A stretch of DNA of 64,000 nucleotides. It comes from Mactromeris polynyma. Taxonomy: Eukaryota; Mollusca; Bivalvia; Venerida; Mactridae. Below, in pieces: positions 30,421 to 42,125 of this stretch; position 1 is the stretch's first letter; every line of letters begins with the position of its first letter. The translations under genes were made by a program, and so were the position numbers. Location: assembly GCA_032209605.1 (NCBI GenBank), contig JASFXZ010000044.1, positions 2,914,001 to 2,978,000 on the forward strand, read 5' to 3'. The notes beneath the pieces were generated by a model. It was not told where the DNA came from, did not search any database, and saw nothing but the letters and a program-made list of their open reading frames with translations.

Positions 30421-31592
30421 ATATATCATAAGAAGGAGAATAATCCAGTGCATCAATTCAAGGGAGATAATTCAAGCACAGACAGGGTCTCCAATGGCTC
30501 TTTTATAGCCATGACTACAGCCTAATGAAATAAATTTGAGTCACTTTTGAGTCACAAGAGCCAGAACCATTCACATAATTATGACATAAAGTAATTAAAA
30601 ACAGAAATATGATACATTGTATTACAATATTTTAAATTCACTCTTGTGATGAAAGTTGAAACAAAAATACTATAACAAACGTTTGCGTGTATTCATAAAG
30701 ACAAAACATCAATATATATTTGTAGCTCAATAAGATATGCATTGATACAACAAAATATTTTTTCACTGGTCACTATAGTAAGTCATTTAATAACATTGTG
30801 TACGAAACTACTTAAACAAATCTCCATTCAAGGGAGGTAATCTAACCTTGTGTAATAAGTCATACTGGGTAACTAGAGCCTTAAAGCAATGACGATTCTT
30901 TACATTCTTTGCCCAATATTTAATCTACAGCTCTTAATCAAAACCTAGAGAAAGAAGCCAAGGGAGTTAATCAAATCATGAGCAGCAATTCAAGGGAGGT
31001 AAATCAAATCTAAAGGAGATTATCCAGTCGAGCATAATCTAGTCAAAGAAGAAAATAAACAAATCTCGGAAGATTACAAAGATAGCAAGTCAAGAAATGT
31101 TTATTAACTTTAGAGTAATTTATTAGATGTAACGAAATTGTTTGCTTTTCAAGGGAGATAATCAAAAGATGTGCATAATTGCAAGAAAAATTTAGGATCA
31201 AATTGATTTATTTATCTATTGCAATGCATCAAATTCAGGCACCCACTGATGGCAATAGATATATGCTCGGATTTTTGTTTTAACATTTTGGCCATCCTTA
31301 ATAAATGAACCCACTGACACATACACAAAGATCTATTAAGACATTTGATCAATCTATCCTCTCTAAATACGTGAAAGGGTATGGTTAACAAATCATATTC
31401 AAGGGTGGCTAGGTTGTCATTTAAGATTAACTGTGGTTATCCAACAAATAAAATCTTTTCATTGGCTACTGCTGTTACAAAGACATCAGGAAATAGTTTC
31501 ATCTGATTACATCCTTTTTTCAATACTTTTTAATGTGGCTAGTCACATAAACAGTCAATGTCATGGAACAACTATAACCACAGGAGCTTTTC

Positions 31593-31964
31593 ACATCCCT
31601 TCTAGAGTTCTCTCCCTTTATCCCTTCTAGAGTTCTCTCCCTTTATCCCTATAGTATAGTAGTATGTATAGTACTATATATAAGGGATAAAACTCTGGAA
31701 GGGATAAAGGGAGAGCACTTGTGACAATCTCCTGTGGTTCTACAAGTCACGAGTGCTCACCTTAATCCCTTCCAGAATTCTCTCCCTTTATCCCTTCTAT
31801 AGTAAATGTATAGTACTATATATAAGGGAGATAACTCTGGAAGGGATAAAGGTGAGCACTCGTGACTGGTAGAACCACAGGAGATTGGTGCTCTCCCTTT
31901 ATCCCTTCCAGAGTTTTATCCCTTATATATAGTACTATACATACTATGACAATCTCCTATGAGA
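31593..31964. mobile_element. Compound of three overlapping GTTCTCTCCC MITE copies
   Basis: Arms with CTCTCCCTTTATCCCTTC occur in alternating orientations around three TATAGTACTATATA centres (about 31660, 31810, 31935). Half-copies share arms, so the block looks like tandem or nested insertions. Confidence 0.55.
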
Positions 31965-32050
31965 AGAACCAATAACCTTCTGTAGGCCAGGTGAATGGCT
32001 TCCTCACAAATTTTACACCCTGGGTGGGATTTGAACCCCGCGGTTGATGT
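31965..32050 (-). mobile_element. tRNA-derived SINE fragment
   Basis: B box GGTTCAAATCC on the minus strand (plus-strand GGATTTGAACC near 32030), with the same flanking body words (CTTCTGTAGGCC, CCTCACAAATT) as the copy at 1330-1552. Confidence 0.5.
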
Positions 32051-32384
32051 CTAACGCTGGAAATTGCCTGAAAGTTAGCATTACAATACCATCATGATGT
32101 ACATGTATGAAGAATGCCAGGACATATTTCAACATCCTGGTATTTGTTTGTGGACTCCAAATGTGTAGCTTATCACAACGACTTAAATGAACTGAAAAAA
32201 ATACAACAGGATCTTGCTTGTATACAACAACAAAATCTTTATAATAAGGCTGTTTCCAAAAACCTTTGAGCAGCTGTAACATGGTAACATTATTTATCAC
32301 TTCTGTTAATCCGGGACGATTGTTAAAGTGATTGCCTATTGCATTGTAAAACAATTTCTCCCTCAAAACTGGGACAATAGGCAT
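32051..32384 (-). CDS. Unrecognised 112-codon open frame, uncertain
   Basis: Minus-strand frame from ATG 32384 stays open into the SINE fragment at about 32050. Its residues include KQDPVVFFSVHLSRC. Splice sites joining it to anything were not found, and the end lies in a repeat. It may be a decayed gene piece or chance; I would not call it a gene without outside evidence. Confidence 0.15.
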
Positions 32385-32799
32385 TCACTGTAAAGATCAA
32401 CCTATTGTCTATTTAAGGATATATGGTCGAAATAAGTTGGGTTATAAATACATTAGGGATTTTTTTTCAATTTTTTTTATACAATTGCATAGGGTCAGAG
32501 ATGACTATATCGGACTTCAAGAATTCTTAGGCAGATAAAAATGTGGTGAGGAATAAAATATATCGGTCAGATAGTTTATGAAAACAAAAATCGTTTAGGC
32601 CTAATGTAAATAACTTAACAAAAAAATTATGTTTGTATTAAATATTACTAAGATTGAGTTAACAAATATACATTTGTTTAATATGTAACACTTATATAAA
32701 GAACTTAAAGTATTTTAACATTTGGTATACATTCAATAGGTTATGGTCACCAATTATAATCAGTGACCTTGACATCATTCCATGGATGGTCTAGTGCGC

Positions 32800-33070
32800 T
32801 TTTATTAACCTCGAACATATGAATACATTACTTGGACTGTCACATTTCATAATAGGTGTATTGAAATGTTTGTGTTTGTCTGTAAGCTTGCCCCGGTTCT
32901 GTTTTGAAAAAAAACTAATCCAAACAGCAGTTATAGCATTGAATTGGCATTGATGGGTCCTGAAAGTTCATAGTATGTCAGTAATCATACACCTGTTCGC
33001 AGTTAATCTAACAGCACTATGTAGTCCCTTTATGTTTAAGTGAGAACAAACTTAGAAGTGGTCAGCCAAC
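32800..33070 (+). repeat. ~260-bp dispersed repeat, copy 1
   Basis: Words AACAGCAGTTATAGC, CTGAAAGTTCATA and ATACACCTGTTCGC occur in the same order at 49365-49640. No terminal repeats or coding potential were seen. Confidence 0.55.
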
Positions 33071-33599
33071 TAAAACATATTTTCAAACAATTGACCATTA
33101 TAGACATTGTGTACACAATAATGATATACTCAACTAATTTGGAATTGATAATAGATTTGATGCTTCCTAAAAAAAAAGAATCAAAAGGTTAGTTCATCGA
33201 GTTTCGATTATACAAATTGAATCAAGCGATTTACCTCTGTAATTGTAGCTAAACATGTTGGATACTGTATCCCATACAAGCTGACACTGACAATGAATCT
33301 TATTCAAACCTATAGGTTACTTGAAATCACTCATTGGTCCAAAGCAATCCACATAAATAAAGTCAAACAATTATAATCAACTTCTACACGTTTCAGTTAC
33401 AAGCTATTTTACTAAATGTTTAAAGAAGTTGATAACTTACATCTTAATTAGTGAAAAACGTGTGCAACGTATTCAATCACAAGAAACAGGATATATTTTC
33501 TGAAAATAAATAGAGACCCAAAATAATTAAATAGCATTGTGCTAAACCAAACTTTATTTCTCTAACTAGTCCCCACAGTAAAAGGATCAATCAAAACCA

Positions 33600-33845
33600 A
33601 TTAAACACTATACAACAAGAGTTGAGGAGGGATATCCTGCTACTCATATTGAAGTCAATTATGCCCTATCAGCAAAATAAATGTATATGATTGGACGATG
33701 GTGACACAGGAAGTAAGTAAACAGCAATACTCCTACTGTACGGCTATTTATATCCTAGTTAATTACGCCCAATCAGCGAACACATTAACAATGATTGGAC
33801 AGTGGGTAACATAGGAAGTCTGTACACTATACTGTACATTTTTTG
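33600..33845 (+). repeat. Imperfect ~115-bp direct duplication
   Basis: TCAATTATGCCCTATCAGC / TTAATTACGCCCAATCAGCG and GATTGGACGATGG / GATTGGACAGTGG in the same order, each followed by AGGAAGT. Confidence 0.6.
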
Positions 33846-34302
33846 TTAACAACAGCTGTTTTGTATGTATCAACTTCTACAGTAACTAGAACACGGAAAG
33901 CTCGTCTTCCTGGTACAAGCTAAACGAGATGTCATATGTAATTTCTCGAGTACAACTTGAAATATTCCGGATCAGGTCTTTTAAAGTGACAATACATTTT
34001 TATTATCAAATTAACATATGTTGTTTTTAATAAATGATAAGGAATGACATTAAGGCTATCCTTAAAAATTTGTTAGTTTGGCATAACCCTACACAGTACA
34101 ATTTAGGTGGGTAGTTTATCATGTGCAGGTAGGAAATTTGGATTTATTCATTCTTTTAGTAGGGGCCATTTTCATGAGAAGGTAGGGTTTAATACCCAAC
34201 AATTTTTTTCCGAAATACAACGAATCTTGTCAATATCAATCATTAATAATAGAAGTTGTTTTGTAAAATGAAATGCATTTCTAGTTGTTTGAACCTACCT
34301 TA

Positions 34303-34469
34303 TATAGTAAAACCTCATTTAAAGACCACCTTAATGAAATGACCACCTCAAAATTAAGAACACAATTTGAAAGTCCATTTCACAGTTTTGTTCTTCATTA
34401 AGACCACCTCAATAAGAAGACCAGTTGTTAAAGGTTCAAAGGGTGGTCTTATCATTGAGGTTTCACTGA
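34303..34469 (+). mobile_element. AGTAAAACCTC MITE copy
   Basis: TATAGTAAAACCTCATTTAA at the left and ATTGAGGTTTCACTG at the right. Confidence 0.6.
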
Positions 34470-35001
34470 ATGGTTATTAGAAGAAATTTAAAGTTCCGTA
34501 ACAGTTTTAAAATTGGACAAAAACATTTACTGAAGTAAGCATCCTATTAACATTTTATTCTTACTTATTAATTGGTATAAAAATATCTGAAATAAGGAAC
34601 TTAACAAGTTTAAATCATTTTAGAAGACAGACCATAATTATACTCAGTACCTTTAAAAACACGCATTTTTGCACCTGCGATAATTATGTCTTTTAAATAT
34701 CATTTAATTGTGTTTTAACTCATTTTGATATGAAAATACCTGTTGTTTGAAAGAATATCTAGTGTTCATCATTGCGTTAAGTGATAGAACATCACATTAA
34801 GTTGTTATCTTGCATCCTTATAAGTTCAGGTCATTTAAGCAATCTTACATTTTGCCTTTTTAAATGTACCGAGTATTTATTTGGTGAATTGTTAAATGTT
34901 CACTATCAGATAATCTACTTTTAAATTCAGGCTAAAGTACTGCAATGAATATGAAAATAAAATCATCATTAATCAACCCAGTGCAGGAAGAGTATAACAT
35001 A

Positions 35002-35803
35002 CAGTAAAACCTCACCTAAACACCATCTCAATAATAGGACTAATCCGAGCCTTCTCTGTCCCTAAACCAGCCCCTTTTACGATTTTTGATATTTCATGTT
35101 GCTGGTTAGGGTCAGAGGAACTCCTATAGTAAAAACCCGGGGATTTCCTCTCCCGCGCGGGAGAGGAACTTTAAATCAATATATCTATGTAAACATTCAT
35201 TGGATTAACATTTCAAGCATATACATCTATTATCAATATATTAATTAACCTATCTAAACCGTAACATTTGTTTTGAAAACCTTTTATACTTTGTAACGGT
35301 CAATCCTTTTCAGAGTAAGCTAAAAAAATAATTTTCTTCATGTAAATATGTATTTGGTCAAAGCACCTGGCTGTCACGTGATCGATGCAGATTGGTAAAT
35401 TAAATATCAATTTACCGATTTGTTTGGCTAACTTCTCGTTAAAATGAGACCAAACGCCACATACACCGTTGAAAGTATACGACTACACGACTGTGTGGTT
35501 TTCAGTAATCCCCGGGTTTTTACTATAGGAGTTCCTCTGACCCTACGCCGCAAAAAAGGCTATAGGGTCAGAGAAGTCTCGGATTATAATAGGACCAACT
35601 CAAAATTAAGAACATATTTTTTTAGTCGATTTTCACAGTTTAGCACTTTGTTCCACCTCAATATTAAAACCACCTCAATATTAAAACCACCTCAATATTA
35701 AGACCACCTCAATATTAAAACCACCTCAATATTAAAACCACCTCAATATTAAGACCGATTTTTAAGGGTCCCATTAGGGCGGTCTCATCATCGAGGTTTT
35801 AAT
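35002..35803 (+). mobile_element. CAGTAAAACCTC MITE copy split by the 547-bp element
   Basis: The left part is 35002-35040 and the right part 35588-35803, with a six-fold ACCTCAATATTAAAACC run near 35655-35750. End CGAGGTTTTAATG. Confidence 0.65.
35041..35587. mobile_element. 547-bp inverted-repeat transposon with 8-bp target duplication, nested in a MITE
   Basis: Ends TAATCCGAG and CTCGGATTAT are inverted, flanked by AATAGGAC on both sides (35033-35040, 35588-35595). A second, perfect inverted repeat of about 37 bp lies inside (35108-35144 and 35509-35545, starting AGGGTCAGAGGAACTCC). It interrupts a copy of the CAGTAAAACCTC MITE. The 8-bp duplication suggests hAT-type mobilisation. No transposase is present. 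Confidence 0.8.
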
Positions 35804-35835
35804 GTTAATACATTCTTTACAAGATAACTGTACCT

Positions 35836-36178
35836 GGAGCCTTATTCAGGAACATTTTAGACTGAACCTTAGACTTAGACTTTAAAATGTTAAAATTCGA
35901 GGGTTCAGCGCAAGACAAACCCAACTCCTATGCATTTATATAGGAGTAAGTATAGTCTTGCACTGAACCCTCGAAATGTTCTTTTTGCTCCTACATTGTT
36001 GTAACAATATGGACTTTAATGCATTTTAGCGAATGTGTACAGAGGGTAACTACAACTATTCAGACAATTTTAATTAGATTAGATGTAATGAAAACAAATC
36101 GCCTGTAAATACAAGTTTTGCAAATTTAAAGTCTAAGTCTAAATTTCCAACTTAAGGTGTTAGTGAACAAGACCCCAG
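35836..36178. mobile_element. Second copy of the 9125-9384 MITE, carrying a nested hairpin
   Basis: ACTTAGACTTTAAAATGTTA at the left and TTTAAAGTCTAAGTCTAAAT at the right; the ends are degenerate. A 78-bp foldback (35897-35974) lies just inside the left arm. Confidence 0.65.
35897..35974. repeat. Small foldback element (family B), copy 1
   Basis: TCGAGGGTTCAGCGCAAGAC pairs with GTCTTGCACTGAACCCTCGA, with an inner ACTCCTAT/ATAGGAGT stem and a short AT loop. Nested in a 260-bp-type MITE. Confidence 0.75.
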
Positions 36179-38029
36179 GTATTTGAAACTGGTAAAATAT
36201 TTAGTAACTACATGTAATATATCATTACAGAATATCGGCAGTCGATAGCAAATGGCATACTAAAAGCATCTACAATTTTTGTTTTGAAAAAAAATAATCT
36301 TGTCTGACCTACCTTTGAAATTAATAAGGGCAAGGCCCAATAATTTGATGAGAGATCAATCCATTGTGAAAAAAGGGTAAGAAAAAAATAAAATAATTAT
36401 TATGTTTTTGTCGTTACATATAAACCCAAGTGTAAAGTTTATCTTAATCTAACAGAAGGCAGTAAATCAGTAGATTTTCGACACTGCATAGCCCATCTCC
36501 TTATTAAAGAGTTGGACTTAAAACACATAAGCGCAAGAGTTCCTTAACTGTGTTCTATTTAATACACTTATACGCAAGTCTTGTCCTGTTGCCTCAAGCT
36601 GTTAATAACTTCCTAAGTAACTCTAGCAGGTACATGAAATATATAATCTTTGAAGATAGATAAACACTATCAAAAGCCGTCAGATGTCACCTCTATCACA
36701 TGTTGAAAAAGGAAGAGAAATTTTAAACACAAAATTTATCATGAAATATAGATTTTTTTGGAGTGGCAGACAGGAAGTTAATGTGAAAATACAAGCATAA
36801 TAAACTTTAAATACTGTATTTTTCCGCTACAATATACTCTCGCTACGCATTAATTTGCGAATCCATTATATCGCAAATATATAATTTATGTGAAAATTTT
36901 AATCCCAACATAACAACCAGTGTGTGAGTGTATCCACATTTTGTGACAATACCGCAAATTCATTGTGTCTCATTATTGGTTCAAAATCAGAAGATCACGA
37001 AACTTTCATAGCACGAAAATAGGATGTTTTGAATTACAAATAATTCCTTCTTTGAAGGAAATTATAGCTATGAGTAACTGCTATGTCTTCTATATGTCAA
37101 ACAAAATTATTGGCTGAACATTCACTATAGAAATCATAGTCCATTTAAGCTCGTGCTTATAGTCTGTTTTTACATACTTGAGAATGGTTGTGACGTGATC
37201 AGCCAATGAGAGCATGTTTTACAAAATGTTAACCAATAGTCAGTGTGTACACAAAATGGTATCCTCAACCAATTTTGAATTGACCTTAGTACTGCGCAAA
37301 ATAATATGAATAAATGTAAAGGAAGATTTATATTTATTGTTGACAACTGCCCACGTGAAAAGCTTAGTTGATAAAGGACTCAACGTTACAACCAATCAGA
37401 GGCAAGGAGTTCAATACCCATCGAGGCGGATGCATGAATCATGACTTGACGGAACAAAGTACAAAATACTGTCATTCTACACACCATTGCTGATTCATAC
37501 AAGGCTTTTTATCACCATTCTTGGAATGGGTCCTGGTCTGGTGTGATTGGAAAAAGTAGCATCACAACATGTGTATTCCATGATAACTAGATAATATTTT
37601 TTTATTACGGCAACACCATCTAAAGATTATTCTACGAGTTTAACTATCGCTCATTTTTGCTCGCAAACCTATCAATAATCATTATGCTGAATTTCCATTT
37701 TAAGAGGATATCTATTGTACCGAATTTTAACATTTGACCTTTAAGTGTGACCATGACCTTTGAGTTATGGACATGGGTCGTGCATGCAATAATGACATGC
37801 ATGCAGCATTAAAATTTGGTTATAAAAAAATTGAGGTAAATTGAGAGTGAAAAGCTTTCAAAGAGTAAGCTGAAAAAAGGGGAAAATATTGCTAATATCA
37901 GACACAACCCAGTGACATTTTGCAGCATAACTGATTATTAGCCATAACATCAGACTGATTAAGAATTGCTCTGAATTTTTCCCAAAATGACCAGTTCTCT
38001 TAGTCCAATATCTCATATACTTACATCAG

Positions 38030-38225
38030 GGATCCCATTTGACCCTGGAGTTTATCCTTTGACCCCTGGAATTTCCAAATAGCCACATTTTGACCCCAAG
38101 GATTCTGGCTGACGGGTCGATTTTTCTCTAAATACAATAGGTATTTTGGATATAAAATGGTAAATCAAAGTAAAAATAGATCGCAATGACCCTTGAGATT
38201 CAGCACCTTGTGGAACCCATGCTAC
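38030..38225 (+). mobile_element. ~195-bp dispersed repeat, CAGGG...CCATG ends, copy 1
   Basis: Shares CATTTGACCC, CCTTTGACCCC, GATTCTGGCTGA and GGGTCGATTTTTCTCTAAAT-type words with 60665-60860. The ends are weakly inverted. Confidence 0.6.
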
Positions 38226-40472
38226 ATATTTTCAAATATTTTATTAACATTACAGTCCAAATACAAATACTTGACATTCAACTTCCTTGATTTGAGTTGT
38301 TGCAAGTATTTAAACTTTGTTCATTGAACAATGAAATCTTTTCAGTAGAACAATACACATTATTGTATGACAGATGTTTCGTGCAATATCTTAAACTACG
38401 ACTTTGATGGATCTAGAAAAACTGCCATTACCTGTATAACGTGTTTTTATAAAGAGACCATTTTCTATTTCATATTATGATTAATATTTGATTAAAATTT
38501 ACTTGAATCTTATTCACTGATTTGCATCAAAATTGTCTTAAATTGTCCATTGAAAACATGCAATACATGTATATTCAACCTTGTTGCAAGAAACTTCCTG
38601 CAACTCAACAATAAACAAAAATTTAAAGTAATATTATGCTCATTATTATTTGTTCATTTTTTTAATTAAACAAACATGAAAAATATATTTCATGTAGTTC
38701 AAGCATCTATAAATATACATTGTCAAAGAAAACACTAATAATGTATTAGTTTGTCACAATTAGTTTAATTTAATGTATTCCTCTGCATGTATTTGTTGAA
38801 AAATCAAGTTTATAATATCTTTAAAATAAAAAACTTCCAAGTATTGTACTTGCGTTAGAATCGTTTTTACATTGCAACTCTTCACATTGAAGATATTTTG
38901 CGACAACAACGCTGGATATTCAAATATTTTACGTTCAGATGAGCCACATCTTTATATCTGAAATGACAGCAGGAGTCTGGTGTCTAGAACTGTACCTGTA
39001 GTTTGAATTAAGAAAAAAACGATCATGAAATTTGTCAGATTTCAAGCTGAATTAACGCAAAGTTGTCAAGAATGTATTATGCTTCATCAAAAACCCAGCA
39101 ATGATTAAGAGGAAAATCCAGTATGTTTACTTATTAATTAATGTCCTTATCAAATTAGCCAATTAACTCCTGACAACACTGTTAAAATCCGTTAAAATCC
39201 ATTAAAATACTTACCAAAACATAAATTTATCACTTTGGACAAACATAGTTAGAGACACAATAAAACGACATTGGCAAAAAAGGTCACACACCCAAAATAA
39301 ACAGAAAACGTCATTATAGTCTGATCGCGAAATTATGTGACATTTTATTTCAACGCCCAGCTGATGAGATAAATCATAATAGAAGCATAAATTCTAAGAA
39401 ATTACTTACAATTGAATAGTTTCATCCAACTTATATATAATAATTTCGTGTGCTATCGATATTTCCATGAAACAGCAAAAACTTCGTAAGGCCTATTAAA
39501 AAGGAAGAGAAATATAGCTACTGGGGAATACCCAGTTTGTCATCGGCCAATCAGACGGCACAAAAAACTGCCACAATGTACTTATCTTATATGGTCAAAG
39601 AATGGATTAGAGTTGACTAATAATTAACTTTTTCTCATATGTCTTATGATTTTTATGGAACAACAGTGTTTATCAATTTATTGACGTACAATTCGAGACT
39701 AAATTGTCTTTCACAAACTGATTTTACACGACCTTTGCAAAGATACGTAACTCTGTTAGGTATAATCACTCAATTTTTTGAAGTTGTTTTCCTTGTATTC
39801 GGGAAAAGACGCTGCAGCAGGCATCTCCCACGCAGTGCTCTCCCTTTATACAGTACTAAGACCTTTACCAGATTTTTGTTATTTCGGGTTGCGAGAAATA
39901 AAACTAATCTAGGCGGTTAAATGTTAAAACAACTTTATAACAAGTAAAACGACTTTATTTGAAGGTGCAACCAAAGATAATTCTGATAGCAACTCATATA
40001 CATATGAAATAATGTCCCTTTGTTTCAATTTCCGGAGCAGCCGTATTGAGCGGCTGCTCATTTCAGTCCATTTTACAACTTGCAGATTTCGAACAAATCA
40101 GCGTCCTGTTTACAAACACAGATCGATGCTAAGTATAAAATGTGCTTCGACATTTTAGATGTGATTGGCTTACGTATCGCCGAATAAATTCGCCTGGCAG
40201 GCGCGTAGCTGCCTATACGCGAGTAGGCGGCTGAATCCACATGATTCTGACAAAAATGCACAGAAAGCACCAGATTGCACCATTGTTTTCAACATTTTCC
40301 GGGGGGGGGCCCTAGCACAATTATGAATCCACATGAATAGAGGGCTAGCTACGCCCCTGCCTGGTCAAGAAATAAATTATGGTTTGAAAGTAGACATAGG
40401 CTACGTATCTATGATTTTGCCCCGTATCGAGTCAAACGAACACGTGTGAATATGCGCTTATTTATTGTCACC

Positions 40473-40700
40473 ACCGGTTTTCCACTTAGGGGACGCCTCC
40501 GGAAGAATATTAGTCGTTTTAGATTTTCGCAGTATGGTGTATGTCACTTTTCCAGAAGCACCCCGGTTTTTTTACGTGCCCGATGTAAGGTAACGTACAC
40601 GGACCTCGTATCACCCGAAAGACTGTTAGTACTGTTAGCGGTGGAGCGGTGGATCGAACCTGCTACCCCCGGATAACTAGTCCAGCGCGTTACCAGCAAT
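40473..40700 (-). mobile_element. tRNA-derived SINE-like repeat beside the Tc1 remnant
   Basis: On the minus strand the head contains GGTAACGCGCTGGACTAG and the B box GGTTCGATCCA near 40650. The rest is GC-richer than the flanks. It directly abuts the Tc1 transposase remnant on the right. Confidence 0.5.
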
Positions 40701-41242
40701 GCCTTATTCGATCCACCGTGCGTCGACACCTGTTTGATGCCGGAATTTCAGCCAATGATCCACAAAGGAGTAACGTATTGACCCCCAGAGAAGGGATGTT
40801 ACCACTATACCACCGCGAGGTATATGGTGTGGCGTCGCCAAGGTAAGCGTTACACAGATTACTGTGTCAGACAACATGCACGGTGGTTAGGGGGAATGTA
40901 ATGGTGTGGGCCATATCTGATAGTGGTTGAAGGTAGTCTGACGGCTCGACGATACGTTGACGAAATCCTGGAACCACGCGTTACATGCCCTTTCTTCGAG
41001 ACTCACCGCGACGTCACGTTGTTCAACAGGACAATAATACGCCACATTCAGCCAGGAATATGTCAGTCAGTTTGAGCAACATCCAAGTTCTGTCATGGCC
41101 AGCGTTTTCGCCAGACCTAGTCCCCATTGAGCATTTATGGGCGGCGAGTGAACGACGGACTTCACTTCACGTCATAAACAACAATGCACAGCTAGTGCAG
41201 ACATTCCACAATACCGAATTCAGCGCCTCGTCCGCATTATGA
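40700..41242 (+). pseudogene. Broken Tc1/mariner transposase (C-terminal half)
   Basis: Read with frame changes, the plus strand gives pieces of a Tc1-type DDE transposase: VMVWAISDSG near 40900, ARRYVDEILEPRV near 40945, VVQQDNNTPHSAR near 41020-41060 (second catalytic Asp) and SPDLVPIEHLW near 41115-41150. At least one frameshift and internal stops are present, and the N-terminal DNA-binding half is absent, replaced on the left by a tRNA-headed repeat. About 41455-41490 reads like a Tc1 terminal repeat (TGCGTTTTCGTTGACCGCCA). The copy cannot make a working enzyme. Confidence 0.8.
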
Positions 41243-41855
41243 GGCGTAGGTGCCAGTCTGCAGCAGACGCAAACGGCGGCAACTCGCGTTACAGAGTTTT
41301 GTGAACTTTCAGTTTCACCCTCCTTCGTTTTGGCATTAAAATTCAGCTCAAATGCAATATAATCCATTCGTTCTTTCATGATACATTTGTTGTAAGTCAC
41401 TGAACATAATTTATTTCAGTGTTGACATCCAAAACAAAATATAATAATTATATTTCATGGTGCGTTTTCGTTGACCGCCAGTATACTTAATACATTAAAT
41501 GAAAACAATGTTATGTTAATCAGGCGAAGTCCGCGGTAATTAAAAGTTTTCTTTAGTTATGATAGTCAAACCGATTCAGCACAAAGTACGGTGACAATAG
41601 CTAGGGTTCATGTTTGAAGAACTCATGTTTGCTTTAAAATGTGTAATTACATGCGAGCTTTCTTGGCCAGATCAAGATAAATACAGGATAAATATTGTCT
41701 ACGCTTTCTACGCCTTCATTGATTCGAAAGTTTTATTATTTTTGATACAATTTTAAATAGACAGGTCCAATTATTATTTATTAATTATTATGCTTAATTG
41801 TATATCGGCGCTAGCGTGACTTTTGTAATATGCTTGAAGAGTTTTAAATTCGTCA

Positions 41856-42044
41856 ATGTCACGTGGCCTTCATCAAGATCATAGTCAATTCGAACATTTT
41901 AGCCAAAGTTTGCCTGTGGCAGTCATTTGTGGTTGTCGTCTGTCAAATTTGTTTCCGTATGTTCCCACTTCCGGCCAAGTTTTGCAACAACATCTGCATA
42001 CATTGCATCAGCGGGATCATACCTTATTGTGTGATCGGAGGTAA
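41856..42044 (+). other. Possible upstream ORF in TMEM101 5' leader
   Basis: A 62-codon ORF starting at ATG 41856 lies in another frame just before the TMEM101 start and ends 46 bases upstream of it. Its start context is weak (T at -3). It overlaps the in-frame open stretch leading to 42091. It could reduce translation of the main frame if transcription starts upstream of 41856, but there is no evidence that it is translated. Confidence 0.3.
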
Positions 42045-42090
42045 CGCATTGATACCCATTATTCTACTTTTATTCTTACGATATCAAAAA

Positions 42091-42125
42091 ATGGGGAAAA
42101 ATAAAAATAAACAGGAAAACAATGG
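42091..42125 (+). CDS. TMEM101: TMEM101 coding exon 1
   Basis: Eleven codons plus two bases (MGKNKNKQENN), ending at a GTAAG donor. The same frame is open back to about 41863, with an in-frame ATG at 41959 in a weak context. That would add 44 residues including a hydrophobic run (ALIPIILLLFL). Confidence 0.7.

Larger units (their letters stand above)
29810..31170 (+). repeat. Decayed domain of AAGGGAGATAATTCAAA repeats
   Basis: Beyond the two regular arrays, diverged motifs such as CAAGGGAGGTAATCTAA, CAAGGGAGTTAATCAAATC and CAAGGGAGATAATCAAAAG recur to about 31150, always in the same orientation. No gene was seen here. Confidence 0.6.
32385..40450. other. Intergenic between TRAF6 and TMEM101, no gene recognised
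   Basis: Contains the dispersed repeats and nested MITEs listed. Between 36180-38030 and 38225-40450 nothing but AT-rich sequence and short diverged repeats was seen, apart from a 25-base inverted repeat (GAGCAGCCG...CGGCTGCTC) near 40035. Confidence 0.5.

Noticed and set aside
35444..35701. 85-codon plus-strand frame
   Set aside because: Crosses the border between the 547-bp transposon and the host MITE, so it is a chance frame.
39639..39920. 93-codon plus-strand frame
   Set aside because: No recognisable domain, composition like the flanks, no supporting splice sites.
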